58,299 nucleotides of DNA from positions 1-58,299 of the forward strand of contig MGSS01000075.1 in NCBI GenBank assembly GCA_001798595.1, written 5' to 3'. The notes beneath the pieces were generated by a model. That model saw nothing but the letters and a program-made list of their open reading frames with translations, did no database searches and had not been told where the DNA came from. Position numbers and translations under genes: made by a program. Position 1 is the stretch's first letter. Each line of letters opens with the position of its first letter. Positions 15,969 to 23,139 of this stretch are shown here, in pieces. This DNA comes from Deltaproteobacteria bacterium RIFCSPLOWO2_12_FULL_60_19 (lineage in GTDB: Bacteria > Desulfobacterota > Binatia > UBA9968).

Positions 15969-16886
15969 CTATGCCTGTTCCGTGATTTCGACCTTGTGAT
16001 ATTTCAAGTGGCGGTTGTACCAATCGACCACGTTGGCGGCCACGTCGTTGAAGTAATCGTTGTAGATCCCGTAGTGCGTGGTCTGCTTGTAGAGGACCAA
16101 TTTTTTCGGCTCGCCGGCCTTCTCGTACAGCCGCACCGACTGCGCCTCCGGCGTCACCGCGTCGTTTTCCACGGCGATAAACAGCACCCCGCGCGGCGCG
16201 ATCTTGTGGACGACCTCTTCGGGGCTGTATTCGATGATCGCCTCGGCGCATTGCAGCGGCATCTGGTCCGGGATCTTGTCCGCGACCTCTTTCTTGATCG
16301 TCGTCGTTTTGCGCTCGGGCGTCGCCACCATAATCTCCTCGCGCGCGCTGACGATTTCGCCTACGCCGGTGAGCGCGCGCTTTTTGCGGTCCGCCTCGAC
16401 GCGTTTCAGATAGTCCACCCATTCGTATTCCCGCCGCATCGAGTGGAGCCAGTCCCTGCCGTTGCTGATGCCGAGGTAGCAGACCGCGCATTTGACGCGC
16501 TCATCGATCGCCGCGACGTAAACGGCGTTGCCGCCGCCGGTGCCGCCGGAGCCGTAAGTGGCGATCCGGTTCGGGTCGACGTCGGCGCGCGTTTGCATAT
16601 AGCTGATCGCGTTGCGGATATCCGCCACCTGCCATTCGGGCATGACCCAGCCGCGATCTTTGCCTTCGCTGTCGCCCCAGCCGCGGTAGTCGAAGCAGAG
16701 GCAGGCGTAGCCCGCCTCGCAGAGCTTCTCGAACATCAGGGCGTAATGTTTGGCGTCCTTGAGGCCGAGAAAGCCGGGACCCTGAACGATCCCGGGCCAC
16801 GGTTTGCCCGCGTCTCCGTCGGGAAGATAGATGTTTCCGCTGAGTTTGTCGCCTTCGCTGTAAAACGTTACTTTCTCGTTTCGCAT
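15969..16886 (-). CDS. alpha/beta hydrolase, nucleophile atypical
   Basis: A 305-residue alpha/beta hydrolase with PGIVQGPGFLG (oxyanion strand), CLCFDYRGWGDSEG and the elbow region YGSGGTGGGNAVY at residues 111-123. In related hydrolases the Ser nucleophile would sit at the centre of this elbow, but here it reads Gly-Ser-Gly-Gly-Thr-Gly-Gly. The nucleophile could be Ser113 or Thr116, or be missing. A distal Asp (VENDAVTPEAQ) and His (TTHYGIYN) are present. It lies between two flavin monooxygenase genes, 9 bases from the downstream one, so a hydrolytic step on the same pathway is the natural inference. Confidence 0.82.
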   Translation of the reverse strand: MRNEKVTFYSEGDKLSGNIYLPDGDAGKPWPGIVQGPGFLGLKDAKHYALMFEKLCEAGYACLCFDYRGWGDSEGKDRGWVMPEWQVADIRNAISYMQTRADVDPNRIATYGSGGTGGGNAVYVAAIDERVKCAVCYLGISNGRDWLHSMRREYEWVDYLKRVEADRKKRALTGVGEIVSAREEIMVATPERKTTTIKKEVADKIPDQMPLQCAEAIIEYSPEEVVHKIAPRGVLFIAVENDAVTPEAQSVRLYEKAGEPKKLVLYKQTTHYGIYNDYFNDVAANVVDWYNRHLKYHKVEITEQA

Positions 16887-16914
16887 CTCAAACTCCTGTC
16901 GTCCGGTTTAGGTC

Positions 16915-16975
16915 TGGACGATTCGTGTTCGTGATTCGTGATCGTGTTCGTCGAGCACGAGCACGGGCCACGTGC
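16915..16975. repeat. short-period array (GATTCGTGT-type) with inverted copies
   Basis: GATTCGTGTTCGTGATTCGT-type units are followed by CGAGCACGAGCACG. The words GTTCGTG and CACGAGCA pair loosely, so the gap between the hydrolase and monooxygenase genes could form a hairpin. The same word family invades the riboswitch at 39555-39630. Confidence 0.65.
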
Positions 16976-16981
16976 ACATCT

Positions 16982-17980
16982 TTATGCCCGCAGCGCCGGC
17001 AAAACTTCCTTACCCAGATAGTCGATCTGCTGGTACCAGTCGGCGTAGCGAAAGCGCAGGTCGTAAACGATATGATTGAGCCCGGCTTCCTCATAGCGCT
17101 TAGTGTCGCGCGCGATATCCGCCGGTGTTCCGGCGATGAGCAGGCCTTCGATGTCCTCTACCTTGGAGAATGTGCCGGATGCCGGCTTTACCCAGGTCTT
17201 CTTGCTGGGGGCGTTGCCTTCGTTGATCAGACCCTTGACGTTCACCTTGCCGAGCGCGACGTCTCTGTTCTTATCGATGCTGGTAATAGGGATCGCGCCG
17301 GTGGTAACCATGGGCCGTCCCGCCAGCTTGCACTGCTCTTCGAGGTACTTGACCATCTTATTAAAGGTAGCCGTGGGAATACGTCCGGGCATCCAGCCGT
17401 CGCAGTAGTCCGCCGCGCGGCGGCAGGAAGCCGGCGTGCCGCCCCCGTACCAAATCGGAATCTTTTTGCTCGGCGTCGGCTTGAGCTCGACGTCTTTGAA
17501 GTCGTAGTAATCGTCTTTGTAGGTGATCTTTTCACCGGCCCAGAACCGGCGGCAGAGCTGGGCGTTGATTTTCGCGATGTTGGCGCGATCTTGTAAAGTA
17601 GTCTTCTTATGACCCGCCGCTTCGAATTCGTGGGGAAAGGTGCCGAGGCCAAGCCCCATGATGATATTGCTGTCGCACAGCGTGCTGAGGCCCGCCATGG
17701 ACTGCGCTAGATGAATCGGATGGCGGTGCGAGATCATCGTGCCGGTGCCGAGGGTAAGTTTCTTACACACCGTCGCGACGGCCGCGAGGATCAACAACCC
17801 CTCGATATGGGTATTATCCTCGCCTTCCATTCCATGCGGTTCGAAGACCAAATGGTCTCTGACCCAAACGGAATCGAAACCGTAGGCCTCCGCCTTTTTC
17901 GCTCCCTCGACACATCTTTCGGCCGAGCCATACTCGCAAAAATGCGGCAGCAGCAAGCCGAACTTCAACTTAGTAGCCAT
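16982..17980 (-). CDS. LLM class flavin-dependent oxidoreductase
   Basis: A 332-residue luciferase-like/F420-type TIM barrel starting MATKLKFGLLLPHFCEYGS. Shared blocks with the neighbour at 14937 are AYGFDSVWVRDHLVF, LTLGTGTMISHRHPIHLAQSMAGLSTL and IMGLGLGTFPHEFEAAG. The start at 17980 has AAGGAG about 9 bases upstream; the frame is open for 66 more codons but these overlap the regulator gene. It follows the RpiR regulator by 35 bases and is probably the first structural gene of the operon. Two related monooxygenases in one cluster suggest sequential oxidations or different substrates. Confidence 0.9.
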   Translation of the reverse strand: MATKLKFGLLLPHFCEYGSAERCVEGAKKAEAYGFDSVWVRDHLVFEPHGMEGEDNTHIEGLLILAAVATVCKKLTLGTGTMISHRHPIHLAQSMAGLSTLCDSNIIMGLGLGTFPHEFEAAGHKKTTLQDRANIAKINAQLCRRFWAGEKITYKDDYYDFKDVELKPTPSKKIPIWYGGGTPASCRRAADYCDGWMPGRIPTATFNKMVKYLEEQCKLAGRPMVTTGAIPITSIDKNRDVALGKVNVKGLINEGNAPSKKTWVKPASGTFSKVEDIEGLLIAGTPADIARDTKRYEEAGLNHIVYDLRFRYADWYQQIDYLGKEVLPALRA

Positions 17981-18015
17981 GGATATGCTCCTTTCTTCTT
18001 CCAGGCGGGCGCCGG

Positions 18016-18858
18016 TTATGGCCCGTATCCTTCCAACAGTTGGTCGAGATCGTTTAACGCCTTGATCGATTCGGCTTTCTTTGTCCAGCTGACCGCTATC
18101 GCCAGCGCGTTGACCAGCGAGAAGGCCGGCGTCAGCGAGTTGACCGTGGTGTGAAGCCCCCGCTTGGCGTAGAGGCAAGCCGTGGCGGCCTTGGCGATGG
18201 CCGAGCTGGGAAAGTCGGTGATCCCCAAAATGGGCGTGCCGACTTTCTTAGCGTGCTGCAAGGCGACCTGGACTTCGCGAGGCACGTGCAGGAAGTCGAT
18301 GGCGATCAAGACGTCCTGTTTCTCCATCAACGCCAGTTGCTCCAACAGAGAAGTTCCTCCGGTCAGAAAGAGCCAGCGGGTGTCTTTTTTAACCCGCACC
18401 AGCCGGAAGTGAAGCAGGTAGGCGAGGGCCATGGAGGCGTTCAAGCCGATGATGAAGACCTTGCGCGCCCGCCAGATGATCTCGGTCGCCTTGTGAAAAT
18501 CCGGGAACGACGCGGCTTGCAGCGTTTCCTGCAGGAGTTGGATGTCCCGCTTGATGAGCTTGGCGAAGATATTCTCGTCGTTGCCCAGCTCGGCGAAGGT
18601 TTCTTCCATCCGCGCCGCGGCGCGCAGCTTGCCGCGCATCTGCTTCTGAATCTCGCGCTTGAAATGGGGAAACCCCTTGTAGCCCAGGCTCTTGGCGAAC
18701 CGCACCACGGTGGATTTGCTGACCCCTACGGCCTGGGCGAGGTCGTTCACGTTCGAGAGCAACAGGGCGGCGCTGTCGGCTTGCAGGTAATGGCCGAGCC
18801 GCTTTTGCGCCCCGTTGAGCGTATGGACCTTGGTAAAGATGGCTTTGATGGCAGGCAT
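18016..18858 (-). CDS. MurR/RpiR family transcriptional regulator
   Basis: A 280-residue regulator. Residues about 35-78 form the HTH_6 domain (SNVNDLAQAVGVSKSTVVRFAKSLGYKGF), and residues about 125-265 a SIS domain (KVFIIGLNASMALAYLL, VLIAIDFLHVPREVQVAL, ILGITDFPSSAIAKAA) that normally binds a phosphosugar-like effector. It heads the minus-strand catabolic cluster and faces the bicupin gene across a 112-base divergent promoter containing a long dyad. The likely role is repression or activation of both sides, with control of its own gene. The effector is unknown; control of aromatic-type genes by this family is unusual. Confidence 0.92.
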   Translation of the reverse strand: MPAIKAIFTKVHTLNGAQKRLGHYLQADSAALLLSNVNDLAQAVGVSKSTVVRFAKSLGYKGFPHFKREIQKQMRGKLRAAARMEETFAELGNDENIFAKLIKRDIQLLQETLQAASFPDFHKATEIIWRARKVFIIGLNASMALAYLLHFRLVRVKKDTRWLFLTGGTSLLEQLALMEKQDVLIAIDFLHVPREVQVALQHAKKVGTPILGITDFPSSAIAKAATACLYAKRGLHTTVNSLTPAFSLVNALAIAVSWTKKAESIKALNDLDQLLEGYGP

Positions 18859-18871
18859 GAAACTTTTGTTT

Positions 18872-18934
18872 CAATTATCGCACGGAAACTTTCTTGTCAA
18901 TGCTGTTGACAGAATTTTTTCGACGCGATAATTA
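18872..18934. promoter_or_regulatory. symmetrical divergent promoter and putative RpiR operator
   Basis: The 61-bp dyad 18873-18933 has a perfect core TGTCAA-TGCTG-TTGACA (18895-18911) and perfect outer arms AATTATCGC/GCGATAATT. About 20 of 28 arm positions match. The core supplies both -35 boxes: TTGACA at 18906 with TAATTA at 18929 (17-base spacer) for the bicupin gene, and TTGACA on the minus strand with TAATTG at 18877-18872 (17-base spacer) for the regulator. One bound regulator could therefore control both directions. Confidence 0.75.
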
Positions 18935-18970
18935 AGTCTATCGTTCAAAGATCCGCAGGAGGAACGTTCC

Positions 18971-20035
18971 ATGGCGACCAAGATGACAAAAGAATTCGCA
19001 GTCCATCCGTATCTTCAGTTCATGATGGACACGTACAGTCCGTATAAGAAGTGGATCGCGTCGGAAGGCATTCCGATTATGAGCGGCTCGTACGTGCCCG
19101 ACGTGCGCGACGTCAAGCTGGGCGACTGGAAGCGGCGCGGGGTCAAAGGCGCCTACCTGACTTTTTCCGATCAATTGGTGGCGGACGCTTATATCTGCGA
19201 GATTCCTGCGGGCGGGAATACCAAACCACAGCGGCAGCTCTACGAGGAGATCGTTCTCATCGCCTCGGGCCGCGGCGCCACGACCATCTGGTACGACGGG
19301 ACCGCCAAGCGGACTTTTGAATGGGAGAGAGGCAGCGTGTTTGCGATCCCGCTGAACGCGTGGCACCAGCATTTCAACGCGACGGGCAGCGAGCCGGCCC
19401 GCTACATCTCGCTCACCAGCGCGCCCGTGGCCTTCGAACTCTACCGCGACCCGGAATTCATCTTCAACACCGACTACATGTTCAAGGACCGTTTCGATCC
19501 TAAAGACGAGGAATTTTTCAGCCGCGAGGGAAAATACCACACGCAATATTACGGCGGGATCTTCCACACCAACTTCATCGCCGATATTCGCAAAATCAAC
19601 CTGGTTCCGCGAGAAAAGCGCGGTAAAGGCACGCGCAACATGTACATCCACATGGCGGGCAGCGCCATGCTCGCCCACGTGTCGCAATTTCCCGTCGGAC
19701 GCTACAAGAAGGCACACAAACACGGGCCGGGGGCTCACGTGTGCTTGCTGGACTCGACGGGCTACACGCTGATGTGGGACGAAGGCGAGGAGCCCAAGAG
19801 ATACGACTGGCATGAAGGCAGCGTGGTCTGTCCGCCGGCCGGGACCTGGCATCAGCACTACAATACCGGCAATGTCCCGTGCAAGTTTGTCGCGCTCCAC
19901 GCCAACACGGCGGTGCAGAGGGAAGAGGGCGGCATCGATCAGATCGACTTCGACAACGAAGATGCGGCGCTCCGAAAGATGTACGAGGAAGAGTGCGCCA
20001 AGAATGGCGTCAAGCCGGACATGGACCAATCATGA
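18971..20035 (+). CDS. bicupin protein (gentisate 1,2-dioxygenase-like fold)
   Basis: A 354-residue protein with two cupin domains. Domain 1 (about 75-150) has YLTFSDQLVADAYICEI, RQLYEEIVLIASGRG and FAIPLNAWHQHFN. Domain 2 (about 225-315) has HVSQFPVGRYKKAHKHG, PGAHVCLL and CPPAGTWHQHYN. The repeated WHQH(F/Y)N and the HKHGPGAH cluster are potential metal ligands. Bicupins of this kind include gentisate-type ring-cleaving dioxygenases, but I cannot show that it cleaves a ring. A strong AGGAGG precedes the ATG. It is transcribed divergently from the RpiR regulator and its monooxygenase/hydroxylase operon, so it is probably part of the same pathway. Confidence 0.8.
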   Translation: MATKMTKEFAVHPYLQFMMDTYSPYKKWIASEGIPIMSGSYVPDVRDVKLGDWKRRGVKGAYLTFSDQLVADAYICEIPAGGNTKPQRQLYEEIVLIASGRGATTIWYDGTAKRTFEWERGSVFAIPLNAWHQHFNATGSEPARYISLTSAPVAFELYRDPEFIFNTDYMFKDRFDPKDEEFFSREGKYHTQYYGGIFHTNFIADIRKINLVPREKRGKGTRNMYIHMAGSAMLAHVSQFPVGRYKKAHKHGPGAHVCLLDSTGYTLMWDEGEEPKRYDWHEGSVVCPPAGTWHQHYNTGNVPCKFVALHANTAVQREEGGIDQIDFDNEDAALRKMYEEECAKNGVKPDMDQS

Positions 20036-20188
20036 TAATTTTCGATTTTGGGTTTTAGATTTTGGATTGAAGACGGAGCTCAGTACAGGTTTTCGATTTC
20101 CGATTGAAGGCGGAGCCAAACTCCATCCAAAATCTTTTATCCATGTTTTTGTCTCCTTAATCTAAAATCTAAAATCGGCAATCCAAAA
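20036..20188. repeat. heptamer arrays (GGATTTT / AAAATCC) in inverted orientation
   Basis: GATTTTGGGTTTTAGATTTTGGATTG at about 20045-20070 is in the left arm, and AATCTAAAATCTAAAATC plus AATCCAAAATC at about 20159-20190 in the right. The arms can pair, giving a hairpin in the convergent space between the bicupin and substrate-binding genes, where it could stop transcription from both sides. Confidence 0.75.
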
Positions 20189-21160
20189 TCATCTAATGAC
20201 CTTATCCGCCCTCACCAGCACGTTGGGCGGAATCGTCAGGCCGATCTGCTTGGCCGTTTTGAGGTTGATGATCAACTCAAATTTCATCGGCTGCTCCACG
20301 GGGAGGTCGGCGGGCTTGGCGCCTTTGAGAATTTTGTCGACGTAATTTGCGGCGCGGTGGTATAAATCAGCTATGCTGACCCCGTACGCCATCAGGCCCC
20401 CTTCCTCGACAAATTGCCTCGTCGGGTACATGCCCGGCCAACGCTTCTTTGCCGCAAGTTCCACAATCCGCTTCGAATTAAGAGTAGTTAACGGATCCAG
20501 AATGGTCAGAAACGCGTTCGGGCGCGCCTTTGTCGCCCCGGCCAATACAGCGTCAATATCTTCTGCAGAGCGAGCCTCCAGCGGTTGGAGTTGCAACGAA
20601 AATGCTCGCGCCGCGCCTTTTGCTTCTTCAAAACCTGCCACCGAAGCCTGACTCGCCGGATTCCACAGCACCGCCACGCGGGTAATCTTGGGAAAAGTCT
20701 CCTTCAGCAGCTCCAGGCGCTTGCCGCTCAGGTCCAACGGCAATACGGTGAGCCCGGTGACGTTTCCCCCTGGTTTCGCCAAGCTGGCGGCAAGCCCGCC
20801 CCCGACCGGGTCTCCGGTGGTTAGCACGATGGGAATGGTTCTGGTCACTTGCTGTGCGGCGTGAGCGCTTCTGTTTGTCGTGACCACGATGAGATCGATC
20901 TTGAGGCGAACCAGCTCAGCTGCAAGTTCGGGGAGCCGATCGGTTTTTCCCTCGGCATAGCGGTACTCAATGACGATGTTCTTTCCCTCGACATAGCCCA
21001 GCTCGCGCAGACCCCGCTGAAATGACGCCAGATGGGGCTGGTCGCGAGAGCCGAAAAAGAGCATCCCTATACGATGAGTCTTCGCCTGCTGCGCCTCGGC
21101 CACGGAGCAAAGCGCAAGGAGCGTAGCGCTAAGCGCCAGACCAGTGATGGTTTTTCTCAT
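20189..21160 (-). CDS. ABC transporter substrate-binding protein (TrpX/ABC_sub_bind family)
   Basis: A 323-residue exported protein with signal peptide (LALSATLLALCSVAEAQ). It shows HRIGMLFFGSRDQPHLASFQRGLRELGYVEGKNI, followed by a YRYAEG motif and PIVLTTGDPVGGGLAASLAKPGGNVTGLT, the signature of the ABC_sub_bind family (tryptophan/tyrosine-type binding proteins). No permease or ATPase gene is linked. ATG 21160 is chosen over a TTG at 21172 because GGAGGAG lies just upstream. A terminator-like hairpin with a U-run ends only about 10 bases before the start, which is unusual for a leader. Confidence 0.9.
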   Translation of the reverse strand: MRKTITGLALSATLLALCSVAEAQQAKTHRIGMLFFGSRDQPHLASFQRGLRELGYVEGKNIVIEYRYAEGKTDRLPELAAELVRLKIDLIVVTTNRSAHAAQQVTRTIPIVLTTGDPVGGGLAASLAKPGGNVTGLTVLPLDLSGKRLELLKETFPKITRVAVLWNPASQASVAGFEEAKGAARAFSLQLQPLEARSAEDIDAVLAGATKARPNAFLTILDPLTTLNSKRIVELAAKKRWPGMYPTRQFVEEGGLMAYGVSIADLYHRAANYVDKILKGAKPADLPVEQPMKFELIINLKTAKQIGLTIPPNVLVRADKVIR

Positions 21161-21170
21161 CGTCTCCTCC

Positions 21171-21207
21171 AAATAAAAAAGCCCGGCCGGTAAGAAACCG
21201 TTCGGGC
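21171..21207 (-). terminator. intrinsic terminator-like hairpin in a gene leader
   Basis: On the minus strand GGCCCGAACGGT and ACCGGCCGGGC form a stem with loop TTCTT, followed by TTTTTTATTT. It lies directly upstream of the substrate-binding protein start at 21160. It may end transcripts from the cyclodeaminase gene or act as an attenuator. Confidence 0.6.
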
Positions 21208-21284
21208 CGAGGAATTACGGATCGAACTTGCGGCCAGAGCAGAGTCAGCCGGAAGGTGTCGAAATTTATTGGTACCGTAGTTTG

Positions 21285-21510
21285 TCTTTTCTCTTTGGCG
21301 TCCTTTGCGGTTAAAATCCTCTCATGGTTCGACTGGCTCACCATGACCCTGAGCATAGTCGAATGGGTCACCACGAAGGGCACGAAGCACACGAAGTTTG
21401 GATGATTCATCGCGCCAAGCCGCCAAGCACGCCAAGGAAGGAATTTTTTCCTCCGAACTTTGCGCCCTTTGCGGCTTTGCGCGAGTCACATCTTAGGATA
21501 GTTATCGCGC
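21285..21510. repeat. short-period repeats (CACGAAGG, CGCCAAGC) and TTCGACT hairpin
   Basis: The 391-bp gap before the cyclodeaminase gene contains TTCGACTGGCTCA...GAGCATAGTCGAA (21328-21363), CACGAAGGGCACGAAGCACACG words (about 21372-21397), GCGCCAAGCCGCCAAGC words (about 21411-21437), and inverted TTTGCGCCC/TTTGCGGC words (about 21461-21483). The words match those in 655-932. No gene is credible here. Confidence 0.7.
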
Positions 21511-21551
21511 TAAGACGCCAAGACCGCAATGAGGGCCTCACTATCGCTCCT

Positions 21552-22619
21552 TCACGGCGAGTAGGCTTTCTCGCCGCGTCGCGTCATGAATAGCTCCAAA
21601 GGCAGCTCGGTGCCGATGCCTTTCTCCCGCGCCTTCTCATAAACTTTTCTGGCCGTCGCCGCAAATTGGATGCCCATGCCGGTGTTGTTTTTGAAAAGAG
21701 TGATCTCCCGCTCGTCTTTTCTGCCGCGGCATTTGCCGTTGAGCAGCTCGCCGAGTTCGTGGAGGTCTTCCGGCTTCAACATGCCCCGATCCAACCGGTC
21801 GGCGAACTCCGCCTGCCGGTCGAGGAAGATCTGCGGCTTGTAGCCGACGACGATCAGCCCGGCTCGTTTGATCGTCTCGTCGTCCAACTCGCGGCGCGGC
21901 AGGTAGCCGTCGCCGCCGACGATGCTGTTGACGTGCGCTCCCTCTTTGAGCCACCGCCCCTCCACCACCGGCTCCACCGTGTTGGTCGCGGCGGTGACGA
22001 TATCGCTCTCCCGCACCGCCTCCTCCGCGGAAGCGACCGGCACGACCTCCACGCCGCACATCTCGCTCATCTCACGCGCGAACTTTTCCCGGTTGGGCTG
22101 AGTCGGGCTGTAAACTTTTATCTTCTTCAGCCGGCGCACCGCGAGCGCCGCCGTGAGCTGCGTGCGCGCCTGCTCGCCGGAGCCGAGCAACCCCATCACT
22201 TCCGCGTCTTTGCGCGCCAAATACTTTGTCGCTACTCCGCTGGTCGCGCCGACGCGCATGGCCGATATCACGTGATCATCCATGATGGCGAGCAACTCGC
22301 AGGTGTCCATGTCGAACAGAAAGACCAGGCCGACGAAGTCTCCCGGATAGACTCTCCGTTTCGCGCCGGCGACCTCGACTTCCTTGGAAAAGCTCGAATC
22401 GATGCGCAGCGCCATCGACTTCATCCCCGGCACGAGCCCCATGATGTTGTTGAAGTAGTACTGCCCGCCTTCTTCTTTCCAAGGCGTGCGGAGGCGCGCC
22501 CGAGGAGAGTTCATCGCCACGCCTTGCCCCAACTCGCGGAAGGCCTCTTCGATCGCCGCGATCTCCTCGTCCATCGGCACCAAGCCGTCGATCTGCTTGT
22601 TTTTTAACACCAAGACCAT
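21552..22619 (-). CDS. ornithine cyclodeaminase/mu-crystallin family protein
   Basis: A 355-residue NAD(P)-dependent protein. RVGATSGVATKYLARKDAEVMGLLGSGEQARTQL (about residues 124-157) is the conserved substrate-site helix followed by the Rossmann GxGxxA-like loop. AHVNSIVGGDGYLPRRELDDE is the later conserved block. Family members include ornithine cyclodeaminase, alanine dehydrogenase, ketimine reductases and opine-like synthases, so a precise reaction cannot be given. It is monocistronic by appearance, with repeats downstream and the ferredoxin terminator upstream. Confidence 0.88.
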   Translation of the reverse strand: MVLVLKNKQIDGLVPMDEEIAAIEEAFRELGQGVAMNSPRARLRTPWKEEGGQYYFNNIMGLVPGMKSMALRIDSSFSKEVEVAGAKRRVYPGDFVGLVFLFDMDTCELLAIMDDHVISAMRVGATSGVATKYLARKDAEVMGLLGSGEQARTQLTAALAVRRLKKIKVYSPTQPNREKFAREMSEMCGVEVVPVASAEEAVRESDIVTAATNTVEPVVEGRWLKEGAHVNSIVGGDGYLPRRELDDETIKRAGLIVVGYKPQIFLDRQAEFADRLDRGMLKPEDLHELGELLNGKCRGRKDEREITLFKNNTGMGIQFAATARKVYEKAREKGIGTELPLELFMTRRGEKAYSP

Positions 22620-22712
22620 GAACTTAGCTTCTTCGTCAGAAACACACCGACATTAGTCCAAACAGAGCTCGTGGCGCAAGCTCGGATGGGTGAAGAGGAT
22701 CTAGGAGTTGTG

Positions 22713-22745
22713 AAAAAAAGGGCAGTGTCCGAGGGGACACTGCCC
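22713..22745 (-). terminator. rho-independent terminator of the ferredoxin gene
   Basis: A perfect 11-bp stem, GGGCAGTGTCC (22720-22730) with GGACACTGCCC (22735-22745), has a 4-base loop. On the minus strand it is followed by seven T residues (22719-22713). It lies about 50 bases after the ferredoxin stop. Confidence 0.92.
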
Positions 22746-22793
22746 TAGTCCGAAAGCTTGGTTTAAAATTCGGCGAGACGGTCGGGGGAGCGC

Positions 22794-23066
22794 TTACTTT
22801 TTTCTGTTCTTAAACCAGTCGGCGTCGATCTGGATAAAGTGCTTCCACTTGTCCGGAGTCGCGGCTTCCTCGAAGATCGCCTCGACCGGACATACCGGCT
22901 CACAAGCGCCGCAGTCGATGCACTCCTCGGGATCGATATAAAGCTTGGTTTCTTTGGCGAACTCTTCAGCCTCATTTTTGGTCGGATGAATGCAATCCAC
23001 CGGGCAGACGTCCACGCAAGCTGTATCTTTCACGTTAATGCACGGCTCAGCAATTATGTAGGTCAT
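22794..23066 (-). CDS. ferredoxin, 7Fe/8Fe bacterial type
   Basis: A 90-residue electron carrier with two cluster-binding regions. The N-terminal block is CINVKDTACVDVCPVDCIH, with the wider Cys spacing of 7Fe ferredoxins (3Fe-4S plus shared 4Fe-4S ligands). The second is CIDCGACEPVCPVEAIF, a complete CxxCxxCxxxCP motif. The C-terminal extension (KWKHFIQIDADWFKNRKK) is typical of FdxA-like proteins. It has its own promoter-like sequence, ribosome site GGGAGG and terminator, so it appears monocistronic. It could serve any of the nearby oxidoreductases. Confidence 0.93.
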   Translation of the reverse strand: MTYIIAEPCINVKDTACVDVCPVDCIHPTKNEAEEFAKETKLYIDPEECIDCGACEPVCPVEAIFEEAATPDKWKHFIQIDADWFKNRKK

Positions 23067-23096
23067 CGAATCCTCCCGTAGACAAACAGTTTTTTC

Positions 23097-23125
23097 CTAC
23101 TATCAAATCGGATAATTTAAGTCAA
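23097..23125 (-). promoter_or_regulatory. putative promoter of the ferredoxin gene
   Basis: On the minus strand TTGACT (23125-23120), a 17-base spacer and TAGTAG (23102-23097) lie about 30-60 bases before the ferredoxin ATG, in an AT-rich stretch. The -10 is a moderate match only. Confidence 0.4.
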
Positions 23126-23139
23126 TTGTCCCGGCGCGC

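Noticed and set aside
15639-16934. 431-codon plus-strand frame opposite the hydrolase and monooxygenase genes
   Set aside because: It mirrors two clearly recognisable minus-strand genes in high-GC sequence; its translation has no domain.
22713-22745. Riboswitch for the cyclodeaminase gene
   Set aside because: The perfect stem with a T-run on the minus strand, 50 bases after the ferredoxin stop, is a simple terminator.
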